NCBI GenBank assembly: GCA_003221985.1
Contig: QHUQ01000132.1
Coordinates: 1 to 16,924, forward strand
Direction: 5' to 3'
Length of the DNA stretch: 16,924 bases
Source of the DNA: Gemmatimonadota bacterium
GTDB lineage: Bacteria > Gemmatimonadota > Gemmatimonadetes > Gemmatimonadales > GWC2-71-9
Numbering within the stretch: position 1 is the first letter of the stretch; each line of letters begins with the position of its first letter. Position numbers and translations under genes: made by a program. The notes under the pieces are model-generated. The model was given only the letters and a program-made list of their open reading frames with translations. It made no database searches and had not been told where the DNA came from. Of this stretch, positions 7,487 to 14,711 are shown in pieces.

Positions 7487-9754
7487 ATGAGCACGCTGCA
7501 ACATCTCGACGACCACATCATCGAGCGCTACACGGGACAACCGACGCGACTCCCAGCGGAGCTGCGGCGGCAGATCGAGCACGCCTGGAAGGGCGCTCCC
7601 GTCCAGCTGTACGCGCTCGCCGATCTCGACCAGGGGTTGCGGCTCACTGAGGCGTGGTTGGCCCTGGGTCCGCGGCACATCGCCGTGGCGAATCGGGCGA
7701 CCGAGGGCTGGGACCTGCGGGTCATCGATCGCGCGCAGATCCAGGCAATCCGGGAGGCACCGGGACTGTCCGCGAACACGCTGACGCTGCTCGGCGCGCC
7801 CGGGGAGCCAGCTCTGGCGCTGCTGCGCTACACGCACCGGCAGCGGCGGGCGTTCGAGAACATCCGGTTCGTCCTCGAGGAGCAGCTCGCCGGCCACATC
7901 CGGCACCTCGCGGACGTGGACGCGGATCGGCTCTACGCCGAGAGCGTGGCGCGGCCGATCCGGGACGCACAGGCGCTCGTGTCGGGGCGCCAAACCGCGG
8001 TCATCCGCCGGTTGCTTGGCTACCTGAAGCCCTATCGCCGGCAGCTCGCGCTGGGGATGGCGGCCGCAACCGTGATCACGCTGGTCAGCCTGGTGCCGCC
8101 GTATCTCGCGGGTCACCTGATCGATCGCGTGGTGCGCCCGGCGCAGGCGGGGGCCTTATCGCTCGCTCGCGCAGCCACGATCGCGTGGCTGGCGGTGGCG
8201 GCGATGGCGCTCGTCTACCTCGTGCGCCAGCCGGCGGTGCACATACGGTTGCGCCTGATGTCGATCATCGGCGAGTGGGTCGCCCGCGACCTGCGTGCCG
8301 AGCTGTACGAGCACATCCAGCGGTTGTCGCTGGCGTTCTTCTCGCGCAAGCGCACGGGCAGCCTGATCACGCGCGTCTCCGCCGACACCGACCGGCTGTG
8401 GGATTTCCTGGCGTTCGGCGTCGTGGACGTGTCGCTGTCGCTCGTGATGCTGGTGGGGCTGGGGACCGTGCTGCTGACGCTCGACTGGCGGCTGGGGCTG
8501 GTGATGACCCTGCCGGTGCCGGTGTTCTGCTGGCTGATCTATCGGCACAGCGAAGAGATCACGCGCCTGTTCATCCGGGCGTGGCGTAAGTGGTCACGGG
8601 TGACGGACGTGTTGTCGGACACGATTCCCGGCATCCGCGTGGTCAAGGCGTTTAACCAGGAGCAGCGGGAGATCGAGCGCTTTGGTGAGCGCAACGAGGA
8701 CGTGACCGCGGAGTTCAACCGCATTCACGCGTCGTGGACCAAGTTTTGGCCGCTGCTGATGCTCGGTGTGCACGCGATGACCGTTGCCGTGTGGGTGTTT
8801 GCGGTGCCTCGCCTGCTCGGAAATGGGGCACAGCTGCCCGTGGGAACGTTCGTTTCGTTCCTGCTTTACACGACGATGTTCGCGGCGCCGATCGAAGTAA
8901 TCGGGCAGATGGCGCGGACAATCAACCGGGCGACGACGTCGGCGCATCGCGTGTTCGAGGTGCTCGATACCGAGCCCGAGATCCGCGACGTGCCGGAGCC
9001 GATTCGGCTGGAGCCGGTACACGGCCGGGTGACGTTCGAGCATGTGACGTTCGGCTACGACGGTGTCCGGCAGGTGCTGCGCGGCGTGAGCTTCGACGCC
9101 GCGCCCGGCGAGCTGATCGGGCTCGTCGGCCCGTCGGGCGGCGGCAAGACCACGATCGTGAACCTGATCGCGCGCTTCTACGACGTGACCGGGGGAACGA
9201 TTCGAGTCGACGGGATCGATATCCGGCGGCTCGATACGGGGCACTACCGCCGGCAGATCGGGATGGTGCTCCAGGATCCGTACCTGTTCCACGGGACGGT
9301 GCTGGAGAACATCCGCTACGGACTGCCGGAGGCGCCGCTGAGCCAGGTGGTTGCGGCGGCGCAGGCGGCAAATGCCCACGACTTCATCACCAAGCTGCAG
9401 CACGGCTACGACACGGTGGTGGGGGAGCGGGGGCACACGCTGTCGGGCGGGGAGCGGCAGCGCGTCTCGATCGCGCGCGCGATCCTGCACGATCCGCGGA
9501 TCCTCATTCTGGATGAAGCGACGAGCAGTGTGGATACGGAGACGGAGCGTGAGATCCAGCAGGCGCTCGAGCGCCTGGTGGCGGGACGCACCGTGTTCGC
9601 CATCGCGCACCGGCTCTCGACGCTGCGCAAGGCGTCGCGGCTGTTCGTGATCGAGGACGGCCGGCTGGTGGAGCACGGCACGCATGCCGAGCTGCTCGCG
9701 AAAACAGATGGGATGTACCGGCGCTTATACGAGCTGCAGCTGCAGCTCCAATAG
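7487..9754 (+). CDS. ABC transporter (fused permease-ATPase) with N-terminal extension
   Basis: 755 residues. Residues 1-165 are a soluble extension whose strand-rich part and closing helix (about 40-136) resemble a PH-like fold; this is inference. Residues 175-480 are a six-helix ABC exporter membrane domain. The ATPase domain is complete: Walker A GPSGGGKT (548-555), Q-loop Q596, signature LSGGERQRV (652-660), Walker B ILILDE (672-677), D-loop SSVD and switch His708. One half-transporter per polypeptide implies a homodimer. GAGGA lies 8 nt before the ATG. The following gene encodes a DUF1854 protein 11 bp away. As I recall, homologous ABC/DUF1854 pairs in beta-proteobacteria sit beside cyanophycin genes and are named for that; no cyanophycin gene is visible here, so the substrate is open. 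The extension distinguishes it from MsbA-type exporters. Confidence 0.92.
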   Translation: MSTLQHLDDHIIERYTGQPTRLPAELRRQIEHAWKGAPVQLYALADLDQGLRLTEAWLALGPRHIAVANRATEGWDLRVIDRAQIQAIREAPGLSANTLTLLGAPGEPALALLRYTHRQRRAFENIRFVLEEQLAGHIRHLADVDADRLYAESVARPIRDAQALVSGRQTAVIRRLLGYLKPYRRQLALGMAAATVITLVSLVPPYLAGHLIDRVVRPAQAGALSLARAATIAWLAVAAMALVYLVRQPAVHIRLRLMSIIGEWVARDLRAELYEHIQRLSLAFFSRKRTGSLITRVSADTDRLWDFLAFGVVDVSLSLVMLVGLGTVLLTLDWRLGLVMTLPVPVFCWLIYRHSEEITRLFIRAWRKWSRVTDVLSDTIPGIRVVKAFNQEQREIERFGERNEDVTAEFNRIHASWTKFWPLLMLGVHAMTVAVWVFAVPRLLGNGAQLPVGTFVSFLLYTTMFAAPIEVIGQMARTINRATTSAHRVFEVLDTEPEIRDVPEPIRLEPVHGRVTFEHVTFGYDGVRQVLRGVSFDAAPGELIGLVGPSGGGKTTIVNLIARFYDVTGGTIRVDGIDIRRLDTGHYRRQIGMVLQDPYLFHGTVLENIRYGLPEAPLSQVVAAAQAANAHDFITKLQHGYDTVVGERGHTLSGGERQRVSIARAILHDPRILILDEATSSVDTETEREIQQALERLVAGRTVFAIAHRLSTLRKASRLFVIEDGRLVEHGTHAELLAKTDGMYRRLYELQLQLQ

Positions 9755-9755
9755 A

Positions 9756-9761
9756 AGGAGG
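9756..9761 (+). promoter_or_regulatory. Shine-Dalgarno of the DUF1854 gene
   Basis: AGGAGG lies directly after the ABC gene stop (9752-9754) and 4 nt before ATG 9766. It is a canonical anti-16S match, sets the start of the downstream gene, and supports co-translation of the pair. Confidence 0.8.
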
Positions 9762-9765
9762 CTCC

Positions 9766-10251
9766 ATGACGCTGGTCGTGGCGGAGAAACGGCAGGTTTT
9801 GGTTTTGGAATGGCGAGATGATGGTTCGTTGTGGGCAGTGCGAGACGACAGCGAGCGGGCAGTTTCCGTGCGGCGCTGCTTCCCGTGGACGGAGCCCGCG
9901 CGGCACCTGTCGCTGCGGGATGCCGACGAGGAGGAGTTCGCCTTCGTCCGGGATCCGGCGGACCTCGACGCGCGCTCCCGCGCGGCGTTGGAGATGGCGC
10001 TCGCGGTGGCGGGGTTCGTGTTCGAGGTGACGCGGGTGCTCGAGATCGATGAAGAGGTCGAGATCCGGCGCTGGCGCGTCGAGACGCGGCAGGGACCACG
10101 AACGTTCCAGACCAGGCTCGATGACTGGCCGCGCACGCTGCCGCATGGAGGGTTGCTGATTCGTGACCTGGCGGGGGATCTGTATCATCTCGGCAGGCCG
10201 GCAGCATTGGACCGCCACAGCCGCGAACTGCTGTGGGCGTTTGTTGACTAA
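9766..10251 (+). CDS. DUF1854 family protein, partner of the ABC transporter
   Basis: 161 residues, soluble, with no signal peptide or membrane helix. Recognised as DUF1854 by the VRRCFPWTEPARHLSLRD segment (35-52), the LDARSRAALEMAL helix (67-79) and the GGLLIRDLAGDLYHL segment near the C-terminus (128-142). The stretch 80-120 is beta-rich and charged. The gene follows the ABC transporter by 11 bp with a strong ribosome-binding site, the arrangement known for this family elsewhere, so it probably works with or regulates that transporter. The biochemical role of DUF1854 is unknown to me. It ends with TAA, immediately followed by a palindromic repeat. Confidence 0.85.
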   Translation: MTLVVAEKRQVLVLEWRDDGSLWAVRDDSERAVSVRRCFPWTEPARHLSLRDADEEEFAFVRDPADLDARSRAALEMALAVAGFVFEVTRVLEIDEEVEIRRWRVETRQGPRTFQTRLDDWPRTLPHGGLLIRDLAGDLYHLGRPAALDRHSRELLWAFVD

Positions 10252-10252
10252 C

Positions 10253-10318
10253 CAAAGGCGGCAATGGCGGCATGGGCGGCAAGTTACATTGCCGCCTGTG
10301 CCGCCCCTACCGCCCTTG
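10253..10318. repeat. Palindrome of 9-bp tandem units in convergent gap
   Basis: Three 9-mers GGCGGCAAT, GGCGGCATG, GGCGGCAAG (10257-10283) are followed by inverted copies of the same unit up to 10318. The two 30-nt arms (10253-10282 and 10289-10318) match at about 24 positions around a 6-nt centre, GTTACA; the innermost 8 bp are perfect. The element fills the whole 67-bp gap between the DUF1854 stop and the mutM stop. No T-tract follows on either side, so it may be a bidirectional transcript-end structure rather than a classical terminator. Confidence 0.85.
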
Positions 10319-11146
10319 TTATCTCTGGCATTTCCTACAATACGTCGTCTGCCGCAAATCGATCTTGTGCGTCTTAATCAGCTTCCTGCCGCACCGCACG
10401 CATTTTTCCCCACCGCGACCGTACACGCGTAGCTCGAATTGGAACCGGCCGCGCTCCCCGGTGCCCGTGCGATAGTCGCGCAGCGTCGTGCCCGACGACT
10501 CGAGCGCTCGCTGCAGCACATCGACGATGGCGGCGTGCAACCGCGCGAACTCCTCGAGCGACAGTTGGTTTGTCGGCTTCGACGGATCGAGCAGGGCGTC
10601 GAACAGCGCTTCGTTGGCGTAGATGTTTCCCACTCCCGCCAGGCGCCGCTGGTCCATGATCGCTTTCTTCACCGCCGTGCGCGTGCCCTTGAGGCGATCC
10701 GCAAAGACGAACGGCGTGAACGTCTCCTCGAGCGGCTCGGGACCGATCCGGCCGCTGTACGCGACCCAGCCCGCTTCATCCAGCAGCCAGATCGTGCCGA
10801 GCCGCCGCACGTCGCGATAAACGAAGCGGCGTCCATCACTGAGCGTGCAGATGAGGACGGCGTACTTCGCTTGATCCGGGGTGAGCGGCTTGTCGTGGAC
10901 GATCAGAGAGCCGGTCATGCGCGGCTGGATGATCATGCGGTGGCCGGATGACAGCCGAATGACGGCGTGTTTGGCGCGGCGGGAGACCTGTTCGATGGTG
11001 TTGCCGCGCAATGTTCTGATCAGGCGCGGCTTGGAGACCCGGCGCAACACATCGGATTTCTTCAGCTCCACGCGCGCGATGCGACACCCCTCGAGCCGCG
11101 GGGCGATTTCGCGGACGATCGTTTCGACTTCAGGCAGTTCCGGCAC
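10319..11146 (-). CDS. mutM: Formamidopyrimidine-DNA glycosylase (Fpg/MutM)
   Basis: 275 residues from a GTG start at 11146. That start is required because the catalytic residue is the N-terminal proline left after Met removal (Met-PELPEVET); a longer frame from 11200 would bury it. The enzyme excises 8-oxoguanine and formamidopyrimidines and nicks the abasic site. Visible are Pro2 and Glu3, the Lys59 region (SRRAKH), the helix-two-turn-helix segment with GVGNIYANEA (171-180), and a C-terminal zinc finger CVRC-x16-CRKC. At the position where Fpg usually carries the void-filling Phe (RRFG), this protein has Leu116 (RRLG), a modest oddity. The start lies 17 nt inside the 3' end of purD, implying translational coupling. 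It is the last gene of the minus-strand run. Confidence 0.95.
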   Translation of the reverse strand: MPELPEVETIVREIAPRLEGCRIARVELKKSDVLRRVSKPRLIRTLRGNTIEQVSRRAKHAVIRLSSGHRMIIQPRMTGSLIVHDKPLTPDQAKYAVLICTLSDGRRFVYRDVRRLGTIWLLDEAGWVAYSGRIGPEPLEETFTPFVFADRLKGTRTAVKKAIMDQRRLAGVGNIYANEALFDALLDPSKPTNQLSLEEFARLHAAIVDVLQRALESSGTTLRDYRTGTGERGRFQFELRVYGRGGEKCVRCGRKLIKTHKIDLRQTTYCRKCQR

Positions 11147-12425
11147 GCTGGATCTCGCGCCAGGCGACGTCGCGCCGCCAGGTCTTGCCTTCGAACGCAA
11201 TCCGCTCGGCAGCGGCGCGGCTCGCGGTCGCCGCGCGCGCCACCGTCGTGCCGAGACCGGTCACACTCAGCACACGGCCACCGGCTGTACGCAATCCTCC
11301 CTCGTTGTCCCGGGACGTGCCCGCGTGGAAGACGATCACGTCATCCCCGAGCTCCGCCGCGTCTGGAAGCCCGATCGCCACGCCCTTTTCCGGATTGTCG
11401 GGATACCCGCGCGCGGCCAGCACCGTCGTCACCGCGGCCCGCTCGGTGATCAACACCTGCTGGGTGGGCAACGGATTCCAGCGTCGCCGCGCGATCGCGA
11501 TGAGATGCTCGGTGAATCCGGGCAGCAGCGCGGGCAGCAGCGCCTGCGTCTCCGGATCGCCGAAGCGCGCATTGAACTCGAGGACCGACGGCGTGCCGTC
11601 GGGCAGAATCATCAAACCGGCATAGAGCACGCCTTCGTAGGGAGACCCCTGCGCCGCAACCTCGCGCAGCACCGGCTCAAAGACTTCCGCGCGCACCCGC
11701 GCGAGCAATGGCTCCGTGGCGATCCCGACGGGACAATACGCACCCATGCCGCCGGTGTTCGGCCCGGTGTCGCCTTCGCCGAGCCGCTTGTGATCCTGCG
11801 CGGGCGGCAGCATCACGATGCGCTCGCCGTCGGTCAGTGCGAGCACGGATAACTCCTCGCCCTCCAGAAATTCCTCGACGAGAACCTCTCTGCCGGCGTC
11901 ACCCAGAGAGCCATCGAGCATGGCGCGCACCACGTGGGCGGCCTCGCTGCGGGTCTGGCACACGACGGCACCTTTCCCCGCGGCGAGTCCCGATGCCTTC
12001 ACGACGAGCGGCTCGGCGTGATCTCCGATGTACTCCAGGGCAGGGCCCATTCCCACGAACGTGGCACTGGCCGCGGTACGGACGCCGGCGCGCCGCATGA
12101 CTTCTTTGGCATACGCCTTCGACGACTCGAGGCGCGCGGCGGCGGCCGTCGGGCCGAACACGGCGCGGCCCCCGTCTCGCAGGCGATCCACCAGGCCTGC
12201 GGCGAGCGGGGCTTCGGGACCCACGATCGTGATGTCGATGTCGTGTTGTTGGACCGCCGCGACCAGATCATCGATCGCGGCGGCGGAGATGGGGAGGTTG
12301 CTCGCGAGGGTCGCGGTACCGGGATTCCCGGGAGCGGCAAAAACGACGGTGTCGGAGGCGTCGCGCCGCAGCGCCCAGCAGAGGGCGTGCTCGCGGCCGC
12401 CGCCTCCGACGACCAATACTCTCAC
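11130..12425 (-). CDS. purD: Phosphoribosylamine-glycine ligase (GAR synthetase)
   Basis: 431 residues, standard length. It catalyses ATP-dependent ligation of phosphoribosylamine and glycine, the second step of de novo purine synthesis. The start VLVVGGGGREHAL (3-15), VGPEAPL (68-74), ATP-grasp motifs VVKASGLAAGKG (141-152) and VEEFLEGEELSV (183-194), PAQDHKR (208-214), GPNTGGMGAY (221-230) and metal-binding EFNARFGDPETQ (283-294) are all intact. The start is GTG 12425, whose GTGA overlaps the stop of the M48 protease gene. At the other end the gene overlaps mutM by 17 nt. No other purine gene is in the window. Confidence 0.97.
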   Translation of the reverse strand: MRVLVVGGGGREHALCWALRRDASDTVVFAAPGNPGTATLASNLPISAAAIDDLVAAVQQHDIDITIVGPEAPLAAGLVDRLRDGGRAVFGPTAAAARLESSKAYAKEVMRRAGVRTAASATFVGMGPALEYIGDHAEPLVVKASGLAAGKGAVVCQTRSEAAHVVRAMLDGSLGDAGREVLVEEFLEGEELSVLALTDGERIVMLPPAQDHKRLGEGDTGPNTGGMGAYCPVGIATEPLLARVRAEVFEPVLREVAAQGSPYEGVLYAGLMILPDGTPSVLEFNARFGDPETQALLPALLPGFTEHLIAIARRRWNPLPTQQVLITERAAVTTVLAARGYPDNPEKGVAIGLPDAAELGDDVIVFHAGTSRDNEGGLRTAGGRVLSVTGLGTTVARAATASRAAAERIAFEGKTWRRDVAWREIQRAGTA

Positions 12426-13423
12426 TTCTTCTTGAATGCGTCCGAAAACGCCTGAGCGGCTCGCTTGGCGGAGTCCACCACGTCGTTCACGACGGCTTTC
12501 GCTTCCTTCATATAGTGGTCACGCGCCTCATCGATGTCCTTGTCGATCGGCCGGTTCTCGGCGTCCGGGCCGCGGCGGGTGTATTCGCCGTTCAGGATGC
12601 GCTCGTAGTGGCCGGCTTCGATCCAGCGTTGCAGCTCGGCGGCGCGCAGCGTGTTGAACGGATGCGTGCGCTCGAGCGTGTTCAGAATCTGGAAAATACG
12701 GTCGAGCGCGCCACCCGCCTCCTCGTATTCCTTGGCCTGGATCAGGAATTCGTTGAGGTCCATCTGCTTCATGTCGCCGCCGCCGGCCATCTTCAGGTAC
12801 ATGCGCATGGCGGCGTGAGGATCCTGGGTGGACAGGAGTCCCGCGCGATCGGACGAGAGCTCGCTTTTGCGGAACCACTCGAGCAGCGCGATCCGGATCG
12901 GCAGCAGCGCGATGCCCGCCAGGAACGGCAGGGTGGCGAAACTGAAGTTGAGGATCAGGATCAGGATCGTGACATAGAGCGCGTGCCCGCTCATCACATG
13001 GCCCAGCTCGTGGCCCAGGAGCGTCCGCATCTCGTCGTCATCGAGCAGCTTGAGCGCACCGGAGTTGATGACGATGAACGGCCGGTCCATCCCGTAGGCG
13101 CCGGCGTTGACGAACGGCGTCTGGGAAACGAAGAGCTCGGGCCGGGGATCCCAGTCCATCGTCGTCAGCACGTCGGTGTACAGCTCGTTGAGGCGCGGGA
13201 ACTGCTTCGGCCCGACGCGGACGGCGTCTGCCTGGAACAGCAGGCGGATGCCGCGCTCGCCGATGAATCCGTAGATCTTCTTCACCACGAGGTCGAACCC
13301 GGGAACCGAGCGCAGCGACTGCAGCGCCGCGCGATCCGCCGGATGCTCCCACGAGACGGAAGCGATCTGAGTCAAGACTTTCCGCGGACGCGCCGCGGGA
13401 AGGTTGTTCGTTGGCTGTGTCAT
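12422..13423 (-). CDS. M48 family membrane zinc metalloprotease
   Basis: 333 residues. The zinc site is HELGH (138-142) with the third ligand Glu188 in KSELSSDRAG, the normal M48/HtpX arrangement. Between them, residues 149-181 form a long hydrophobic stretch (VTILILILNFSFATLPFLAG onward) that can span the membrane twice. The N-terminal 110 residues are soluble, lacking the two leading membrane helices of HtpX itself, so a specific HtpX call is not justified. The C-terminus is basic and helical, ending in FKKK. AGGAGA lies 5 nt before the ATG. Its stop overlaps the purD start (GTGA), and the PLP-enzyme gene ends 60 bp upstream, so the four minus-strand genes could be one operon. A membrane-protein quality-control role is inferred from family. 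Confidence 0.9.
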   Translation of the reverse strand: MTQPTNNLPAARPRKVLTQIASVSWEHPADRAALQSLRSVPGFDLVVKKIYGFIGERGIRLLFQADAVRVGPKQFPRLNELYTDVLTTMDWDPRPELFVSQTPFVNAGAYGMDRPFIVINSGALKLLDDDEMRTLLGHELGHVMSGHALYVTILILILNFSFATLPFLAGIALLPIRIALLEWFRKSELSSDRAGLLSTQDPHAAMRMYLKMAGGGDMKQMDLNEFLIQAKEYEEAGGALDRIFQILNTLERTHPFNTLRAAELQRWIEAGHYERILNGEYTRRGPDAENRPIDKDIDEARDHYMKEAKAVVNDVVDSAKRAAQAFSDAFKKK

Positions 13424-13483
13424 GCCTATCTCCTGATTGGATTCCCACCCGTACGGCGTGCAGAATCCCGTGTTTCGGTACGG

Positions 13484-14653
13484 TTAATCGTCCGCCAATG
13501 CCTGATCCAAATCCCCGATCAAATCCTCCACATCCTCGATCCCGACGGACAGCCGAACCAGGCTGTCGGTCAACCCCATACGACGCCGCATCTCGGGCGG
13601 CACGCTGGCGTGGGTCATGGACGCCGGATGCCCGATGAGGCTCTCGACCCCTCCCAGCGACTCGGCCAGTGCGAAGATCCTGGTTCGCTCGACGAAGCGA
13701 CGGGCGAACGCGGTATCGCCCAGCTCGATGCTGATCATCCCCCCGAATCCCTTCATCTGACGGGACGCGAGCTCGTGCTGCGGATGCGACCGCAGGCCGG
13801 GATAGTATGTGCGCTGCACCCGTGGATGCTGCTCCAGCCACTCGGCGACCCGGCGGCCGTTGGCATCGTGCTGGCGCATGCGCAGTGCCAGCGTCTTGGT
13901 GCCGCGCAGCGCCAACCAGCAGTCGAACGGCCCCGGCACCGCACCGGACGAGTTCTGTATGAAGCCGAGGCGCTCCGCGAGGTCGTCGCGGGTCGTTACC
14001 AGCATCCCGCCGACCATGTCGGAGTGGCCGTTCAAGTACTTGGTGGTCGAGTGGAGCACGATGTCGGCGCCGAATTGCAGCGGCTGCTGGAAGTACGGTG
14101 TGGCGAACGTATTGTCGACGACAAAGAGCGCCTTGGCCTTGCGTGCGATCTCGCCGGTCGCCTTGAGATCACACAGTCGCATCATCGGGTTGGTGGGCGT
14201 CTCGGCGTAGACGATCCTGGTGTTCGGCGTGACCGCGGCCGCGACGGCTGCGGTGTCGCCGCCGTCCACGAACGTGAAGATGAGGCCGAGCCGTGCCCAG
14301 ATGTGCGTCATCTGCCGGTGCGACCCACCATACACGTTTTCACCGCTCACGACGTGATCGCCCGCCGACAGCAGCTTCATCACGGCGTCGAGCGCCGCCA
14401 ACCCGGAGCCGAACGCGAATCCGTGAAGGCCGCCCTCCAGCGCGGCCACGTTGCGCTCGAGCGCCTCGCGCGTGGGATTGCGGGTGCGGGCATACTCGTA
14501 GCCCTTGTGACGCCCCAGTCCCTCCTGGATGTAGGTCGAGGTCTGGTAGATGGGTGTCATGACCGCGCCACTGAGGGGATCGCCTACGTACCCGGCGTGC
14601 ACGGACCGAGTCGCAAAGCGGTGCGCGAGATCGTGTTCTGCGACACGCGTCAT
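13484..14653 (-). CDS. Cys/Met-metabolism PLP enzyme (cystathionine gamma-synthase/gamma-lyase type)
   Basis: 389 residues. This PLP-dependent fold-type I enzyme acts in transsulfuration. Signatures in order: YEYARTRNPT (52-61, Tyr and Arg contacting the partner subunit's PLP phosphate), FGSGLAAL (81-88), ENVYGG (105-110), VVDNTFATP (178-186, Asp180 binding the pyridine nitrogen), HSTTKYLNGH with the PLP lysine K205, ESLGGVESL (331-339) and SLVRLSVGIED with Arg367, which holds the substrate carboxylate. Sequence alone does not separate MetB-type synthase from cystathionine gamma-lyase. The start at 14653 gives the normal MTRVAEHDLAHRFATRSVHAG beginning; the open frame continues to 14959, but that extension is Ser/Arg-rich and antisense to the response-regulator gene. 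No ribosome-binding site is seen. First gene of the minus-strand run. Confidence 0.92.
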   Translation of the reverse strand: MTRVAEHDLAHRFATRSVHAGYVGDPLSGAVMTPIYQTSTYIQEGLGRHKGYEYARTRNPTREALERNVAALEGGLHGFAFGSGLAALDAVMKLLSAGDHVVSGENVYGGSHRQMTHIWARLGLIFTFVDGGDTAAVAAAVTPNTRIVYAETPTNPMMRLCDLKATGEIARKAKALFVVDNTFATPYFQQPLQFGADIVLHSTTKYLNGHSDMVGGMLVTTRDDLAERLGFIQNSSGAVPGPFDCWLALRGTKTLALRMRQHDANGRRVAEWLEQHPRVQRTYYPGLRSHPQHELASRQMKGFGGMISIELGDTAFARRFVERTRIFALAESLGGVESLIGHPASMTHASVPPEMRRRMGLTDSLVRLSVGIEDVEDLIGDLDQALADD

Positions 14654-14659
14654 GGCCGG

Positions 14660-14702
14660 AACGTAAGGGCCGCTTCCGCCAGGGGCAAGCGACACATACG
14701 TT
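14660..14702. promoter_or_regulatory. Symmetric TACGTT pair between divergent genes
   Basis: In the 58-bp divergent gap, TACGTT occurs on the minus strand (14665-14660), 6 nt before the PLP-enzyme ATG, and on the plus strand (14697-14702), 9 nt before the response-regulator ATG. Each fits a loose TAnnnT -10 pattern at leaderless-mRNA spacing, and both genes lack a Shine-Dalgarno. The two also form an inverted repeat that a dimeric regulator could bind. The evidence is weak and no clear -35 was found. Confidence 0.25.
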
Positions 14703-14711
14703 AGGCACGCG

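Noticed and set aside
11147..11200. Longer mutM start
   Set aside because: Fpg needs Pro immediately after the initiator Met, which only GTG 11146 provides.
12515..14704. A 729-codon open frame on the plus strand
   Set aside because: It is antisense to two well-supported genes (M48 protease and PLP enzyme), is Arg/His/Gln-rich and shows no family motif; high GC explains its length.
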